Origin: Flavobacteriales bacterium
GTDB lineage: Bacteria > Bacteroidota > Bacteroidia > Flavobacteriales_E > Vicingaceae
DNA length: 8,796 nt
Assembly (NCBI GenBank): GCA_029262915.1
Contig: JAJCYN010000203.1
Span: 1 to 8,796 of the forward strand
Direction: 5' to 3'
Position 1 is the first letter of the stretch, and each line of letters starts with the position of its first letter. The notes beneath the pieces were generated by a model that worked only from the letters and a program-made list of their open reading frames with translations, ran no database searches and was not told the origin of the DNA. Shown here in pieces: positions 1 to 7,241 of the stretch. The translations under genes were made by a program, and so were the position numbers.

Positions 1-62
1 TAGAAGGAAAAGTAGAAGGCCAGCACATTGTTATATTAACCCAATATGTTAAGAAAACATAG
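1..62 (+). CDS. C-terminal tail of an unidentified upstream gene (partial)
   Basis: Frame 3 is open from the left edge to a TAG at 60-62 and encodes EGKVEGQHIVILTQYVKKT. The other two forward frames contain stops within this stretch. The stop lies only 2 bp before the ATG of the YwbE-family gene, which is the spacing expected for co-transcribed genes. Only 19 residues are visible and I do not recognise the family, so no function is proposed. It could also be chance open sequence, but the tight junction argues for a real gene end. Confidence 0.5.
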   Translation, partial: EGKVEGQHIVILTQYVKKT

Positions 63-64
63 TT

Positions 65-265
65 ATGTCTGAAGGAAACAACAGAAAAAACATTCAACTA
101 GGGATTGAGGTTGAAGTAGTTCAAAAACACCATCAACGAACTGGAGAATTAACAGAAGGAGTCGTTAAAAAAATTTTAACCAACTCACCTACTCATTCTC
201 ATGGTATTAAAGTAATGTTAGAAAATGGAATTGTCGGACGAGTAAAAAGTATTTTAGAAAAATAA
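65..265 (+). CDS. ywbE: YwbE family protein
   Basis: This 66-residue protein matches the small YwbE (DUF2196) family, which is widespread in Firmicutes and Bacteroidota and has no established biochemical function. The diagnostic pattern is visible: an early R-K-N-I-x-x-G segment, then a Q-R-T-G motif (residues 24-27), then an I-L-T-N-S-P-T-H motif (37-44), followed by H-G-I-K-V and a C-terminal G-R-V. The length is that of the complete family. It looks like a compact beta-rich, KOW/SH3-like domain, which is inference from the alternating hydrophobic pattern. The ATG lies 2 bp after the stop of the preceding open frame, so it is probably the last gene of an operon entering from the left. No obvious Shine-Dalgarno precedes it, which is normal for Bacteroidota. 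Confidence 0.88.
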   Translation: MSEGNNRKNIQLGIEVEVVQKHHQRTGELTEGVVKKILTNSPTHSHGIKVMLENGIVGRVKSILEK

Positions 266-297
266 TGCTCTATTAAATACTAGAAAATCGAAAAGCT

Positions 298-330
298 ACC
301 GTTAAATAGACAAAGTGACCGTTAAATAGA
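298..330 (+). promoter_or_regulatory. Tandem ACCGTTAAATAGA direct repeat, possible LytTR-type operator
   Basis: The 13-mer ACCGTTAAATAGA occurs exactly twice, at 298-310 and 318-330, so the start-to-start spacing is 20 bp, about two helical turns. LytTR-domain response regulators (AgrA and LytR families) bind paired direct repeats of about 9 bp, consensus [TA][AC][CA]GTTN[AG][TG], spaced about 21 bp. ACCGTTAAA fits 8 of 9 positions. The pair lies just upstream of a candidate promoter for the secreted-protein gene, the usual position for an activator. The repeat and spacing are seen directly; binding by a LytTR regulator is inference. Confidence 0.5.
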
Positions 331-340
331 AATTTAACAC

Positions 341-373
341 TTTTTGGATTTTTATTTATACATTTATTTTTTG
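341..373 (+). promoter_or_regulatory. Candidate Bacteroidota promoter for the secreted LRR-PKD protein gene
   Basis: A TTTTTG at 341-346 could be the -33 element (consensus TTG/TTTG). After 18 bp it is followed by TATTTTTTG at 365-373, which resembles the Bacteroidota -7 element TAnnTTTG but carries one extra T. The pair lies 10 bp downstream of the ACCGTTAAATAGA repeats. It would place the transcript start near 378-380 and give a leader of about 105 nt before the ATG at 484. The sequence here is T-rich, and similar weak matches occur at 392-399 and 409-417, so the exact promoter is uncertain. Confidence 0.3.
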
Positions 374-483
374 TACGTGCTGAAGTGTTTATCTATTTGG
401 GTAAATACTATTTTTTGGCTTTTAATAAACTTAACCTATAATCTCTAAGGAAAAGAGCTTTGAACAAATATAAAATAATCATT

Positions 484-2013
484 ATGAAAAAAATCTATCT
501 TAGTTTAACAATATGTTTACTGATAAATAGTCTAGCAGCTCAAATAACATTAATCCCTGATACTAATTTTGAAAACCACTTAATTTCTCAGGGTTTCGAT
601 TCGGGTGTTCCTGATGGAATTGTGCTTACTGCGAATATTGATACAATTACGAGTCTATTTATTAATGGTAATGGATTTTCTAATCAGATAACCGATTTAA
701 CAGGTATTCAAGATTTTACTAATTTATCTGACTTATCTTGTCGTAGTAATGATTTGGTCAATTTAAATTTAAACCAAAATGCTGCTTTAACTAATTTAAT
801 ATGTGACGAAAATTTCAATCTAACTACTATAGATGTTACACAAAATTCAAATTTAACGCTATTAACTTGCTCTTTAACTCATATAACCTCAATAGATCTC
901 TCCAATAATCTTGCTTTAACTACACTAGTTTGTGGTGGACAATTTATAACAAGCATAGATGTTTCTAATAATCCTGCTTTAATTTCTTTCGAATGTGCTT
1001 TTAGTCCTTTGTTAGCTTGTATGAATATAAAAAATGGGAATAATATTAACCTTAATTCTTTTAATGCAACTTTTAATCCTAGCTTAATGTGTATTGAAGT
1101 GGATGATACAGCATGGTCGGCTAATAATTGGATAAATTGGATAAATATTGATACAAGTGCTTCTTTTAGCACTAATTGTGGGAACTTGTGTAGTAATGCT
1201 TCTTGTAATGTGTTCTCAAACTACACTTATATAGATAATGGGAATGGTAACTACACATTTACCAACACGTCTATTGGCAATTATAATCAATCACATTGGG
1301 CTTTTGGAGATGGAAATACATCTACGACAGTAAATCCTAACCACACTTTTACCGCTAATGGAGTTTATATTGTAGTGTTGACTGTTAATGATTCTACGAT
1401 TGGAGGTTCTTGTATAGATTATTACATAGATACAATAATCGTTACTGGAGTCCTAAGCCCCCCTCAATGTGTAGCAGGATTTGTTATGTATCCCGATACT
1501 GCAACTGGAAATGTTACTGTTGTTAATAGTTCTATAGGAACTAATTTAACCTATTTCTGGGATTTTGGTGATGGAAATACTTCGACTCAGGCATACCCAA
1601 CTCATGTTTATGCAACCTCAGGCCCTTTTTATCTTTGCTTATTTATTAGTGATAGTACTGCTGGATGTAATGATGTTTATTGTGATTCTATTGGAGTAAA
1701 CGGTGTTGTATTTAAACAGGCTGGATTCACTATTAATGTTATTACTCCTCCAATTTTAACAGGAATAAACTACGAAATGGATTTAGCTTCAGAAATAGAT
1801 ATCTATCCGAATCCAACCTTGAATCAATTAACTGTTGTTAGTGAACAATTAGAAGTCAGTAAAATAAATATTATTGACATTACTGGTAAAACCTTAAAAA
1901 CAATTACTCCAGTCTTAAATATAATAAATGTCGCTAATCTACCTTCTGGTCTTTATTTTATCGAACTTATAGGTGAGGAAAAGACAATAATTAAAAAATT
2001 TGTAAAACAATAA
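484..2013 (+). CDS. Secreted LRR-like / PKD-domain protein with T9SS type A sorting domain
   Basis: This is a 509-residue exported protein. The ATG at 484 is chosen over an in-frame TTG at 460 because it starts a clean Sec signal peptide (MKKIYLSL..., likely cleaved after LAAQ near residue 20). Residues ~70-210 hold about five imperfect 21-22-residue leucine-rich units of the form L-x-x-L-x-C ... L-x-x-(I/L)-D-(V/L)-x-x-N, with a Cys recurring at the same position. Two PKD domains follow: W272-AFGDGNTST and W359-DFGDGNTST, each with a downstream P-x-H-x-(F/Y) motif. Residues ~438-509 form a Por/T9SS type A C-terminal domain with the YPNP motif at 441-444, an I-x-D-I-x-G-K segment, L-P-S-G-L-Y and a basic end (KKFVKQ). 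By family knowledge it passes the outer membrane through the type IX secretion system, the sorting domain is removed, and the protein is released or anchored. No enzymatic domain is seen, so adhesion or glycan/protein binding is a guess. It is apparently a single-gene unit behind a possible LytTR-type operator. Confidence 0.9.
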   Translation: MKKIYLSLTICLLINSLAAQITLIPDTNFENHLISQGFDSGVPDGIVLTANIDTITSLFINGNGFSNQITDLTGIQDFTNLSDLSCRSNDLVNLNLNQNAALTNLICDENFNLTTIDVTQNSNLTLLTCSLTHITSIDLSNNLALTTLVCGGQFITSIDVSNNPALISFECAFSPLLACMNIKNGNNINLNSFNATFNPSLMCIEVDDTAWSANNWINWINIDTSASFSTNCGNLCSNASCNVFSNYTYIDNGNGNYTFTNTSIGNYNQSHWAFGDGNTSTTVNPNHTFTANGVYIVVLTVNDSTIGGSCIDYYIDTIIVTGVLSPPQCVAGFVMYPDTATGNVTVVNSSIGTNLTYFWDFGDGNTSTQAYPTHVYATSGPFYLCLFISDSTAGCNDVYCDSIGVNGVVFKQAGFTINVITPPILTGINYEMDLASEIDIYPNPTLNQLTVVSEQLEVSKINIIDITGKTLKTITPVLNIINVANLPSGLYFIELIGEEKTIIKKFVKQ

Positions 2014-2032
2014 ATGATTATTGCTTCTCGCT

Positions 2033-2920
2033 TTACTGATATTTCTCCCATCTTCTGTTTTCTCTTTCTAACAGAGCACTAAACTTTTTTGGTTCTTCTA
2101 TTTCTCTGTTGAAAGGTTTTTGAGTAATTGGATGCCTAAACTGTAATCCAATGGCCGAAAGAAACAACCCTTTCCCTTTTAAAATTTCTCCAGCATCACC
2201 ATAGATCTTATCCCCTAAAATAGGATAGCCCAATTGAGATAAGTGTATTCTTATTTGGTGCGTTCTACCTGTTTTAGGAAATAATTCTACCAAGCTTAAA
2301 AACTCATTTCTTAATGAAGGAACAAAGCGAATTAGTTTATAATTAGTTTTTGATTTCAACCCTTCAATTTCAAAATCAATTGCTCCGCTCTCATGTGTTT
2401 TTCCAATTACAATGGCACAATATTTTTTCTGAATTTGCTTACCCTCAAATTGTTGTCCAAGCTTAACCAAAGCCCTCGCTGTCTTAGCAATAATTAACAA
2501 CCCACTAGTTGGACTATCCAAGCGGTGTACAGGCTTTGGCCATCGCAGAGCATCTTCTTCCTGAGAAGTTTTTATAGTTCCAAGTAGCGCATTTTGAATG
2601 GTTCTATATTGATTTCCACTCACAGGGATCCCAGCTGGTTTATTGATTACTGCAAAATAGTCATCTTCATAAACCACTTCTATCTCCATATTATATTCTT
2701 TTGGAGGGTTTATTTTTGATTCCAACAGTTCAATTTTTTGCCCTGCTTTTATCCATAAACCTGTTGTGGTTTTTTCTCCATCAACAATTATTTCTTCTCT
2801 GGCAATCGCTTTTTTAACTCCTTTTCGAGATGGGATGGTAGTAAAAATTTGCTGCGCGTAATCGTACAATCTAATTTCCTCAATTCCCTCAGGAACAATA
2901 TGTGTTTTAAGAATTACCAA
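2033..2920 (-). CDS. RluA family 23S rRNA/tRNA pseudouridine synthase
   Basis: This 295-residue enzyme isomerises specific uridines in rRNA or tRNA to pseudouridine. Residues ~14-66 look like an S4 RNA-binding domain (K-G-V-K-K-A-I-A ... I-I-V-D-G). The catalytic domain follows: V-I-N-K-P-A-G at 91-97, the catalytic motif HRLDSPTSG at 132-140 with the nucleophilic Asp at 135, KTGRTHQIRIH at 216-226, and G-D-K-I-Y-G-D at 236-242. HRLD followed by xPTSG, instead of the more common HRLDKDTSG, appears to be a subfamily variant. The exact target uridine cannot be read from sequence. The start is a TTG: the codon immediately upstream is TAG, and the next Met is residue 78, which would delete the S4 domain. 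The gene converges on the secreted-protein gene with 19 bp between stops and diverges from the HD-domain gene. Confidence 0.9.
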   Translation of the reverse strand: MVILKTHIVPEGIEEIRLYDYAQQIFTTIPSRKGVKKAIAREEIIVDGEKTTTGLWIKAGQKIELLESKINPPKEYNMEIEVVYEDDYFAVINKPAGIPVSGNQYRTIQNALLGTIKTSQEEDALRWPKPVHRLDSPTSGLLIIAKTARALVKLGQQFEGKQIQKKYCAIVIGKTHESGAIDFEIEGLKSKTNYKLIRFVPSLRNEFLSLVELFPKTGRTHQIRIHLSQLGYPILGDKIYGDAGEILKGKGLFLSAIGLQFRHPITQKPFNREIEEPKKFSALLERENRRWEKYQ

Positions 2921-2935
2921 CTAAATTATTTTTTT

Positions 2936-2943
2936 CAAAGCTA
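2936..2943 (-). promoter_or_regulatory. Candidate -7 element (TAGCTTTG) for the pseudouridine synthase gene
   Basis: Read on the minus strand, 2943-2936 is TAGCTTTG, an exact match to the Bacteroidota -7 consensus TAnnTTTG. It lies 15 bp upstream of the TTG start and would give a leader of roughly 10 nt. This leaves no room for an upstream ATG and so supports the TTG start. A clear -33 TTG at the expected distance is not obvious; only a T-rich stretch is present. The opposite strand has TTCCTTTG at 2969-2976, one base off the consensus but only 4 bp before the HD-gene ATG, so a leaderless transcript there is possible but weak. Confidence 0.4.
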
Positions 2944-2980
2944 TTACAAATAGAACAGAAAAACTGCTTTCCTTTGCAGA

Positions 2981-3649
2981 ATGAACTCGGTAATCATACA
3001 AAATACCATTCAATTTGTAAAAGAAACGCTTCAAAATGCTGAAGGTGGACACGATTGGTTTCACATAGAGCGTGTTTGGAGAAACTCCAAACTGATCGCT
3101 CAATCGGAAGATGTGAATATGGAAATTGTTGAGTTAGGTGCATTGTTGCATGACATTGCGGATTCAAAATTTAACAATGGAGACGAGTCTGTTGGCCCGA
3201 AAATGGCAACTGCATTTTTAGAATCGCAACAGGTAGATGCCAATAAGATAGAACATGTTATCGCTATTATTGAAAACATTTCATTTAAAGGTGGAAATCA
3301 ACTACAAAAATTTAAATCGCTTGAATTGGATGTTGTACAAGATGCTGATAGACTGGATGCAATTGGCGCTGTAGGGATTGCTAGAGCATTCAATTATGGA
3401 GGCTTCAAAAATAGGGCACTCTATGACCCAGCAATTGAACCAGAGTTAAACATGACCAAAGAGGAATACAAAGTAAGTACAGCACCAACAATAAACCATT
3501 TTTATGAAAAATTGCTATTATTAAAGAATAGAATAAATACTGAAACAGGAAAAAAAATGGCAGAACAACGTCATCAATTTATGGAATTGTATTTAAAGCA
3601 ATTTTATAACGAATGGAATGGGAAAATTAATTTTGAAAAATATGAGTAA
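2981..3649 (+). CDS. HD domain-containing phosphohydrolase (YedJ-like)
   Basis: This 222-residue cytoplasmic protein belongs to the HD superfamily of metal-dependent phosphohydrolases, closest in pattern to YedJ-like proteins. The metal-binding residues are visible: an H-D-W-x-H segment (H24, H28), the HD doublet in L-L-H-D-I-A-D (H57-D58), and Q-D-A-D-R-L-D-A-I-G-A at 120-130, whose first Asp (D121) is the expected distal ligand. The length is normal for a single-domain member. The substrate is not established for the family and cannot be inferred here. The ATG at 2981 is the first start after the divergent intergenic region. The stop overlaps the ABC-transporter start by 8 nt (ATGAGTAA), making this the first gene of a five-gene run. 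Confidence 0.9.
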   Translation: MNSVIIQNTIQFVKETLQNAEGGHDWFHIERVWRNSKLIAQSEDVNMEIVELGALLHDIADSKFNNGDESVGPKMATAFLESQQVDANKIEHVIAIIENISFKGGNQLQKFKSLELDVVQDADRLDAIGAVGIARAFNYGGFKNRALYDPAIEPELNMTKEEYKVSTAPTINHFYEKLLLLKNRINTETGKKMAEQRHQFMELYLKQFYNEWNGKINFEKYE

Positions 3650-5378
3650 AGGGAAAGTCACTATAATGCAAGCTTTTAAGGAGTTTATCTGGCCACGAAA
3701 AGGAATTGTATTAATCGGATTAGTTCTGATTGTAATAAGCAGGTTAGCAAGTCTTGTTCTTCCGTTAAAAAGCAAAGAACTGTTGGATGAAATTATTCCT
3801 AATAAAGATATGGATGGCCTTATTAGCCTAATTTTAATGGTAAGTGGAGCCATTCTTATTTCTGCATTAACCTCTTTTGCCCTAACGCGTTTGTTAAGTG
3901 TAGAAGCCCAACTACTCATTTCCAAATTAAGAGCAAAAGTCCAAAAACAAATATTGTCCTTACCCATCTCTTATTTCGACAATAACAAATCTGGTGGGTT
4001 GGTCTCACGGATAATGACAGATGTTGAAGGGGTTAGGAATCTGATAGGAACGGGTCTTGTACAATTGTTTGGTGGGACCATTACGGCAATCATTTCACTA
4101 TTTCTATTGATAAATATAAGCCCCAAAATGACCTTATTTGTTTTAGCTCCCGTTGCTATATTTGCAGTTATCGCATTAAAAGCTTTCGGTTACATTCGAC
4201 CTATCTTCAGAAAAAGAGGAGTTATTAATGCGGAAGTAACCGGAAGATTAACAGAATCACTGGGAGGAGTTAGGGTAATTAAAGGTTTTAATGCTGAAGC
4301 ACAAGAAAACATCATTTTTGAAAAGGGAGTAGAACGCCTTTTTCTTAATGTTAAAAAGAGTTTAACCGCTACAGCATTAATGACAAGTTCCTCGGCTTTC
4401 TTATTGGGAATGGCATCTGTCGGTATTATGGGAATTGGTGGTATGATGATTATTGATGGCACATTAACCACAGGAGATTTCTTAGCGTTTACCTTATTAC
4501 TAGGATTTATGATTGCTCCCATTGTTCAAATAAGCAATATAGGAAGTCAACTAACAGAAGCTTTTGCAGGTTTAGACAGAACCGAAGAAATTATGAATAT
4601 GCACCCAGAAGATGATCCCTTGGTTAGAACTGTGGAACTATCAACCATTAACGGAGATATTAAATTTGATGATGTTTCGTTTTCTTATGAAGAAGGAAAA
4701 GAGGTCGTACACAACATTAGTTTCGATGCTCCGAAAGGAAGTGTTACAGCTTTAGTCGGCTCTTCGGGTTCAGGTAAATCAACCGTTGCAGGGCTAGTTT
4801 CTACTTTTATAACTCCAGAATCTGGCTTAATAACGATAGATGGACAAGATATTTCTAAAGTGAGTCTATCCTCTTACCGTAGTCAATTGGGAGTTGTTTT
4901 ACAAGATGATTTCTTGTTTGAAGGAACGATAAGAGAAAACATTTTATTCCCAAGACCAAACGCAACAGAAGAACAATTAAACGAAGCTGTACAAGCTGCC
5001 TATGTTTATGAATTTACTGACAAATTTGAAGATGGATTGGACACTTTAATCGGGGAAAGAGGTGTTAAATTATCTGGTGGACAGCGTCAACGAATTGCAA
5101 TTGCTCGAGCGGTCTTGGCTAATCCTAAGATTTTAATTTTGGATGAAGCGACTTCTAATTTAGACAATGAAAGTGAGGCATTAATTCAAAAAAGTTTAGC
5201 CGAATTAATGAAGGGTAGAACGACCATTGTAATTGCACACAGATTAAGTACAATTAGAAAGGCCGATCAAATATTAGTGATAGAGGAAGGAAGAATAGCT
5301 GAACGTGGACAACATGATGAGCTAATTGCTTCTGAAGGTAGGTATTATGAATTATTCACTTATCAAAGTAGAATATAA
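3642..5378 (+). CDS. ABC exporter half-transporter (permease fused to ATPase)
   Basis: This 578-residue type I ABC exporter has the usual single-chain layout of a half-transporter that works as a dimer in the inner membrane. About six hydrophobic segments lie near residues 21-43, 61-83, 138-157, 164-183, 247-270 and 280-300. The ATPase follows: A-loop Tyr in F-S-Y (349), Walker A GSSGSGKST at 373-381, Q-loop Gln 421, signature LSGGQ at 477-481, Walker B I-L-I-L-D-E (D501, E502) and switch His 533. All catalytic residues are intact. The substrate is unknown; MsbA-like lipid or drug export is typical for the architecture, but nothing here decides it. I prefer the ATG at 3642 (MSKGKVT...), which overlaps the HD gene by 8 nt. 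An in-frame ATG at 3618 would add 8 residues and deepen the overlap, and one at 3666 is also possible. Confidence 0.92.
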   Translation: MSKGKVTIMQAFKEFIWPRKGIVLIGLVLIVISRLASLVLPLKSKELLDEIIPNKDMDGLISLILMVSGAILISALTSFALTRLLSVEAQLLISKLRAKVQKQILSLPISYFDNNKSGGLVSRIMTDVEGVRNLIGTGLVQLFGGTITAIISLFLLINISPKMTLFVLAPVAIFAVIALKAFGYIRPIFRKRGVINAEVTGRLTESLGGVRVIKGFNAEAQENIIFEKGVERLFLNVKKSLTATALMTSSSAFLLGMASVGIMGIGGMMIIDGTLTTGDFLAFTLLLGFMIAPIVQISNIGSQLTEAFAGLDRTEEIMNMHPEDDPLVRTVELSTINGDIKFDDVSFSYEEGKEVVHNISFDAPKGSVTALVGSSGSGKSTVAGLVSTFITPESGLITIDGQDISKVSLSSYRSQLGVVLQDDFLFEGTIRENILFPRPNATEEQLNEAVQAAYVYEFTDKFEDGLDTLIGERGVKLSGGQRQRIAIARAVLANPKILILDEATSNLDNESEALIQKSLAELMKGRTTIVIAHRLSTIRKADQILVIEEGRIAERGQHDELIASEGRYYELFTYQSRI

Positions 5379-5385
5379 TTTAAAA

Positions 5386-6150
5386 ATGAAAAAACTAATC
5401 CCAATACTAACATTATTTTTACCATTAATTACATTAAGTCAGTCGTATATAGTTAATGAATATAAACCAAAAACTGATTCATTGATAATTTACTTTGATA
5501 CGGACACTTCTTCCTCAAATTATTATTTTGGTATTCCATCTTGTAAGATTAAATGTGATGGTACTGTTCTAATAAGTTCTATTAGTCCTATTCTACCTGA
5601 AAAATCTCCTTGCAAACAAAAAGAAAAAATTATTGGGAGAAACTGTTATACCGAAACAACTGTAATTTATGGTTTCAGTCAATATTCAGGAAAACTACAA
5701 GGATACTATATTGTTTATCATCCATCTGCGAAAATCTGGATAAGATATATCTTCAATAAAAATAAAATTGTAGAAGTAGTAGAACATTTCTATAATTCTC
5801 TTTCCTCTAAACCTAAAGTTAAAGGTGTTCAAAATAGTTTAATGGCTTTAGTTGAAATGGATGAGGAGGGAAGATTAAGAAATATTAAAGCACAATATAA
5901 TCTTTCAGGAAAAAAACTTAAAAAAGGCAGTTTTAAAAATGGAGATGGTACTATTCTTTTTTATAGAGCTGATGGCAGTTTATTGAGGTCTGTTGAAATG
6001 AAAAACGGAATACCTGATGGAAAGTGCATTTATTATTACCCAACTGGTCAAATTTTAACTTTGGGTAAATTTGAAAAGGGTAAATTTATTGGAGTTTGGA
6101 AGGAATTTTCAACTGAAGGAAAAACCTTAGCCACAACTGATTATAACTAA
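5386..6150 (+). CDS. Secreted MORN/YwqK-like repeat protein
   Basis: This 254-residue protein starts with a Sec signal peptide ([20 protein letters not shown], cleavage near residue 20) and has no lipobox Cys. Residues ~21-160 are a domain I do not recognise, with five Cys (53, 57, 76, 87 and one later), possibly disulphide-bonded in the periplasm. Residues ~181-248 contain about three MORN_2/YwqK-type units, of the style F-x-N-G-x-G-x-x-x-F-Y-x-x-D-G, then N-G-x-x-D-G-x-x-x-Y-Y-x-x-G, then F-x-x-G-x-x-x-G-x-W-x-x-F-x-x-x-G. Such repeats are common in secreted Bacteroidota proteins; databases often label them 'YwqK family antitoxin', but nothing here supports a toxin-antitoxin role. The ATG at 5386 is chosen because it begins the signal peptide; an in-frame ATG at 5326 lies inside the ABC gene. 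It follows that gene by 7 nt, and its stop overlaps the ttcA start by 1 nt (TAATG). Confidence 0.82.
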   Translation: MKKLIPILTLFLPLITLSQSYIVNEYKPKTDSLIIYFDTDTSSSNYYFGIPSCKIKCDGTVLISSISPILPEKSPCKQKEKIIGRNCYTETTVIYGFSQYSGKLQGYYIVYHPSAKIWIRYIFNKNKIVEVVEHFYNSLSSKPKVKGVQNSLMALVEMDEEGRLRNIKAQYNLSGKKLKKGSFKNGDGTILFYRADGSLLRSVEMKNGIPDGKCIYYYPTGQILTLGKFEKGKFIGVWKEFSTEGKTLATTDYN

Positions 6151-6923
6151 TGGAAACAACTCTTAATCCCAAGATAATAACAAAACGTCTTCGAAGAGAT
6201 GCATGGAATGCCATTGAAGAGTACAATATGCTAGAAAATGGTGATAAAATTATGGTTTGTCTTTCTGGTGGAAAAGACAGTTACACATTGTTAGATATTT
6301 TGCTTCACTATCAAAAAGAATCTGATATTGATTTTGAAATTATCGCGGTCAATATGGACCAAAAACAACCTGGCTTTCCAGAAGAAGTTATTCCTAACTA
6401 CTGCAAAAAAAACGATATCCCTTATTTAATTGTTGAACAAGACACCTACAGTGTTGTTAAAGAAAAAACCCCTGAAGGAAAAACTACTTGCAGTTTGTGT
6501 TCAAGAATGAGAAGAGGTAAATTGTATGCTACGGCTAAGGAAATTTGTGCCAACAAATTAGCTTTAGGGCACCATAGAGATGACATCATTGAAACTTTTC
6601 TATTAAACATGTTCTTTTCAGGAAAGCTAGAGACCATGCCGCCCAAATACAAAACAGATGACGGAGAACATATTATTATTAGACCTTTAGCGTTTTGCAA
6701 AGAGGAAGAGATTATGGTTTTTTCTGACTTCAAGCAATTTCCGATTATTCCCTGTAATCTTTGTGGTTCACAACCAAAACTACAGCGACAATTGGTTAAG
6801 AAGATGCTCAAAGAATGGAAAACTGAATACCCAGACCGATCCGCTATTATGTTTAATGCTTTGAAAAATGTATCTCCTTCTCACCTCGTGGATACTAAGT
6901 TGTTTAATTTTAAAACCTTATGA
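6150..6923 (+). CDS. ttcA: tRNA 2-thiocytidine(32) synthetase TtcA
   Basis: This 257-residue enzyme installs 2-thiocytidine at position 32 of certain tRNAs, using ATP to adenylate the base and a [4Fe-4S] cluster for sulphur transfer. The match to TtcA is close throughout. The PP-loop is SGGKDS at 39-44; [10 protein letters not shown] is at 68-77; the first CxxC is [12 protein letters not shown] (C114, C117); A-L-G-H-H-R-D-D is at 138-145; and PCNLCGSQP (C202, C205) carries the third cluster ligand, C202 by alignment with E. coli C222. The end contains the family's S-H-L-x-D-T-x-L-F-x-F. The protein is shorter than E. coli TtcA mainly at its termini, and all key residues are present. The ATG overlaps the preceding TAA by 1 nt, and its TGA overlaps the next ATG by 4 nt, so translation is probably coupled on both sides. 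Confidence 0.96.
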   Translation: METTLNPKIITKRLRRDAWNAIEEYNMLENGDKIMVCLSGGKDSYTLLDILLHYQKESDIDFEIIAVNMDQKQPGFPEEVIPNYCKKNDIPYLIVEQDTYSVVKEKTPEGKTTCSLCSRMRRGKLYATAKEICANKLALGHHRDDIIETFLLNMFFSGKLETMPPKYKTDDGEHIIIRPLAFCKEEEIMVFSDFKQFPIIPCNLCGSQPKLQRQLVKKMLKEWKTEYPDRSAIMFNALKNVSPSHLVDTKLFNFKTL

Positions 6924-7135
6924 GCCAAGAACAACCGAACAATCCATTGCACGGAATTAAACTAGCCGAAATACTAGACTTCTTAGTGGAAGAATATGGT
7001 TGGGACGAATTAGGCCAGGAAATTAACATTCGGTGTTTTCAAAATAATCCTACTAAAAAATCGAGCCTTAAGTTTTTAAGAACGACTCCTTGGGCTAGAG
7101 AGAAAGTAGAACAGTTGTATTTGGACACTATATAA
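6920..7135 (+). CDS. VF530 family small DNA-binding protein
   Basis: This 71-residue protein matches the VF530 (DUF2132) family: N-P-L-H-G-I at 8-13, then L-V-E-E-Y-G-W-x-x-L-G, then I-x-x-x-C-F, N-P-(T/S)[19 protein letters not shown] near 43-65, and a short L-Y-L end. The family was defined from a Vibrio fischeri protein of known structure (helical fold) that has been suggested to bind DNA; its cellular role is not settled. The length is normal. The start overlaps the ttcA stop in an ATGA junction, making this the last gene of the five-gene run. The inverted repeat begins 8 bp after its stop and may end or stabilise the transcript. Confidence 0.9.
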   Translation: MSQEQPNNPLHGIKLAEILDFLVEEYGWDELGQEINIRCFQNNPTKKSSLKFLRTTPWAREKVEQLYLDTI

Positions 7136-7143
7136 AGAAATGA

Positions 7144-7217
7144 TCCTTGAGCGGAGCCGAAAGGTGTATTTTCGATATTATCTTGGGTACATTTGACCCT
7201 TCGACTCCGCTCAGGGA
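7144..7217. repeat. Hyphenated 22-nt inverted repeat (CCTTCGACTCCGCTCAGG type)
   Basis: The left arm at 7144-7165 (TCCTTGAGCGGAGCCGAAAG...) and the right arm at 7196-7217 (ACCCTTCGACTCCGCTCAGG...) are reverse complements at 19 of 22 positions, separated by 30 nt. As RNA, one of the three differences becomes a G-U wobble, so a long-stem hairpin could form. No U-tract follows, so it does not look like a classical intrinsic terminator. The arms are much more GC-rich than their surroundings. I associate this core with dispersed intergenic repeats in Flavobacteriia, but that is recollection and not shown by this window. It sits between the VF530 gene and the GIY-YIG gene; the right arm ends 24 bp before that gene's ATG. 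Confidence 0.85.
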
Positions 7218-7241
7218 GCAAATGTCTAGAAACCACAAACT

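Noticed and set aside
298..330. Two short direct repeats considered as a CRISPR remnant
   Set aside because: Two 13-bp copies with a 7-bp gap have the wrong size for CRISPR repeats and spacers, and no cas genes are nearby. An operator explains them better.
879..1172. Minus-strand 97-codon open frame within the secreted-protein gene
   Set aside because: It is antisense to the LRR repeats and its apparent repeats mirror them. No independent support.
2921..3103. Minus-strand 60-codon open frame covering the divergent intergenic region
   Set aside because: It overlaps the first third of the HD-domain gene in antisense and the promoter region. No recognisable motif.
3593..4522. Minus-strand open frames at 3593-3967 and 4190-4522
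   Set aside because: Both lie antisense inside the intact ABC transporter gene, whose plus-strand motifs are complete. Their translations look like complements of hydrophobic codons.
5326..6150. YwqK-type antitoxin label for the MORN-like protein, implying a toxin-antitoxin pair
   Set aside because: The protein is secreted, neighbours are an exporter and ttcA, and no candidate toxin is present. The label is a database convention based on repeats.
6446..6811. Minus-strand 121-codon open frame inside ttcA
   Set aside because: It is antisense to a highly conserved enzyme gene, with no recognisable protein features of its own.
7144..7217. Inverted repeat as a classical rho-independent terminator
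   Set aside because: The 30-nt loop is long and no U-tract follows the right arm. It may still influence transcript ends, but the sequence fits a dispersed repeat better.
7039..7236. Minus-strand 65-codon open frame with PERSRRV and TPFGSAQG segments
   Set aside because: These peptides are translations of the inverted-repeat arms, and the rest is antisense to the VF530 gene. No family match and no start context support a gene.
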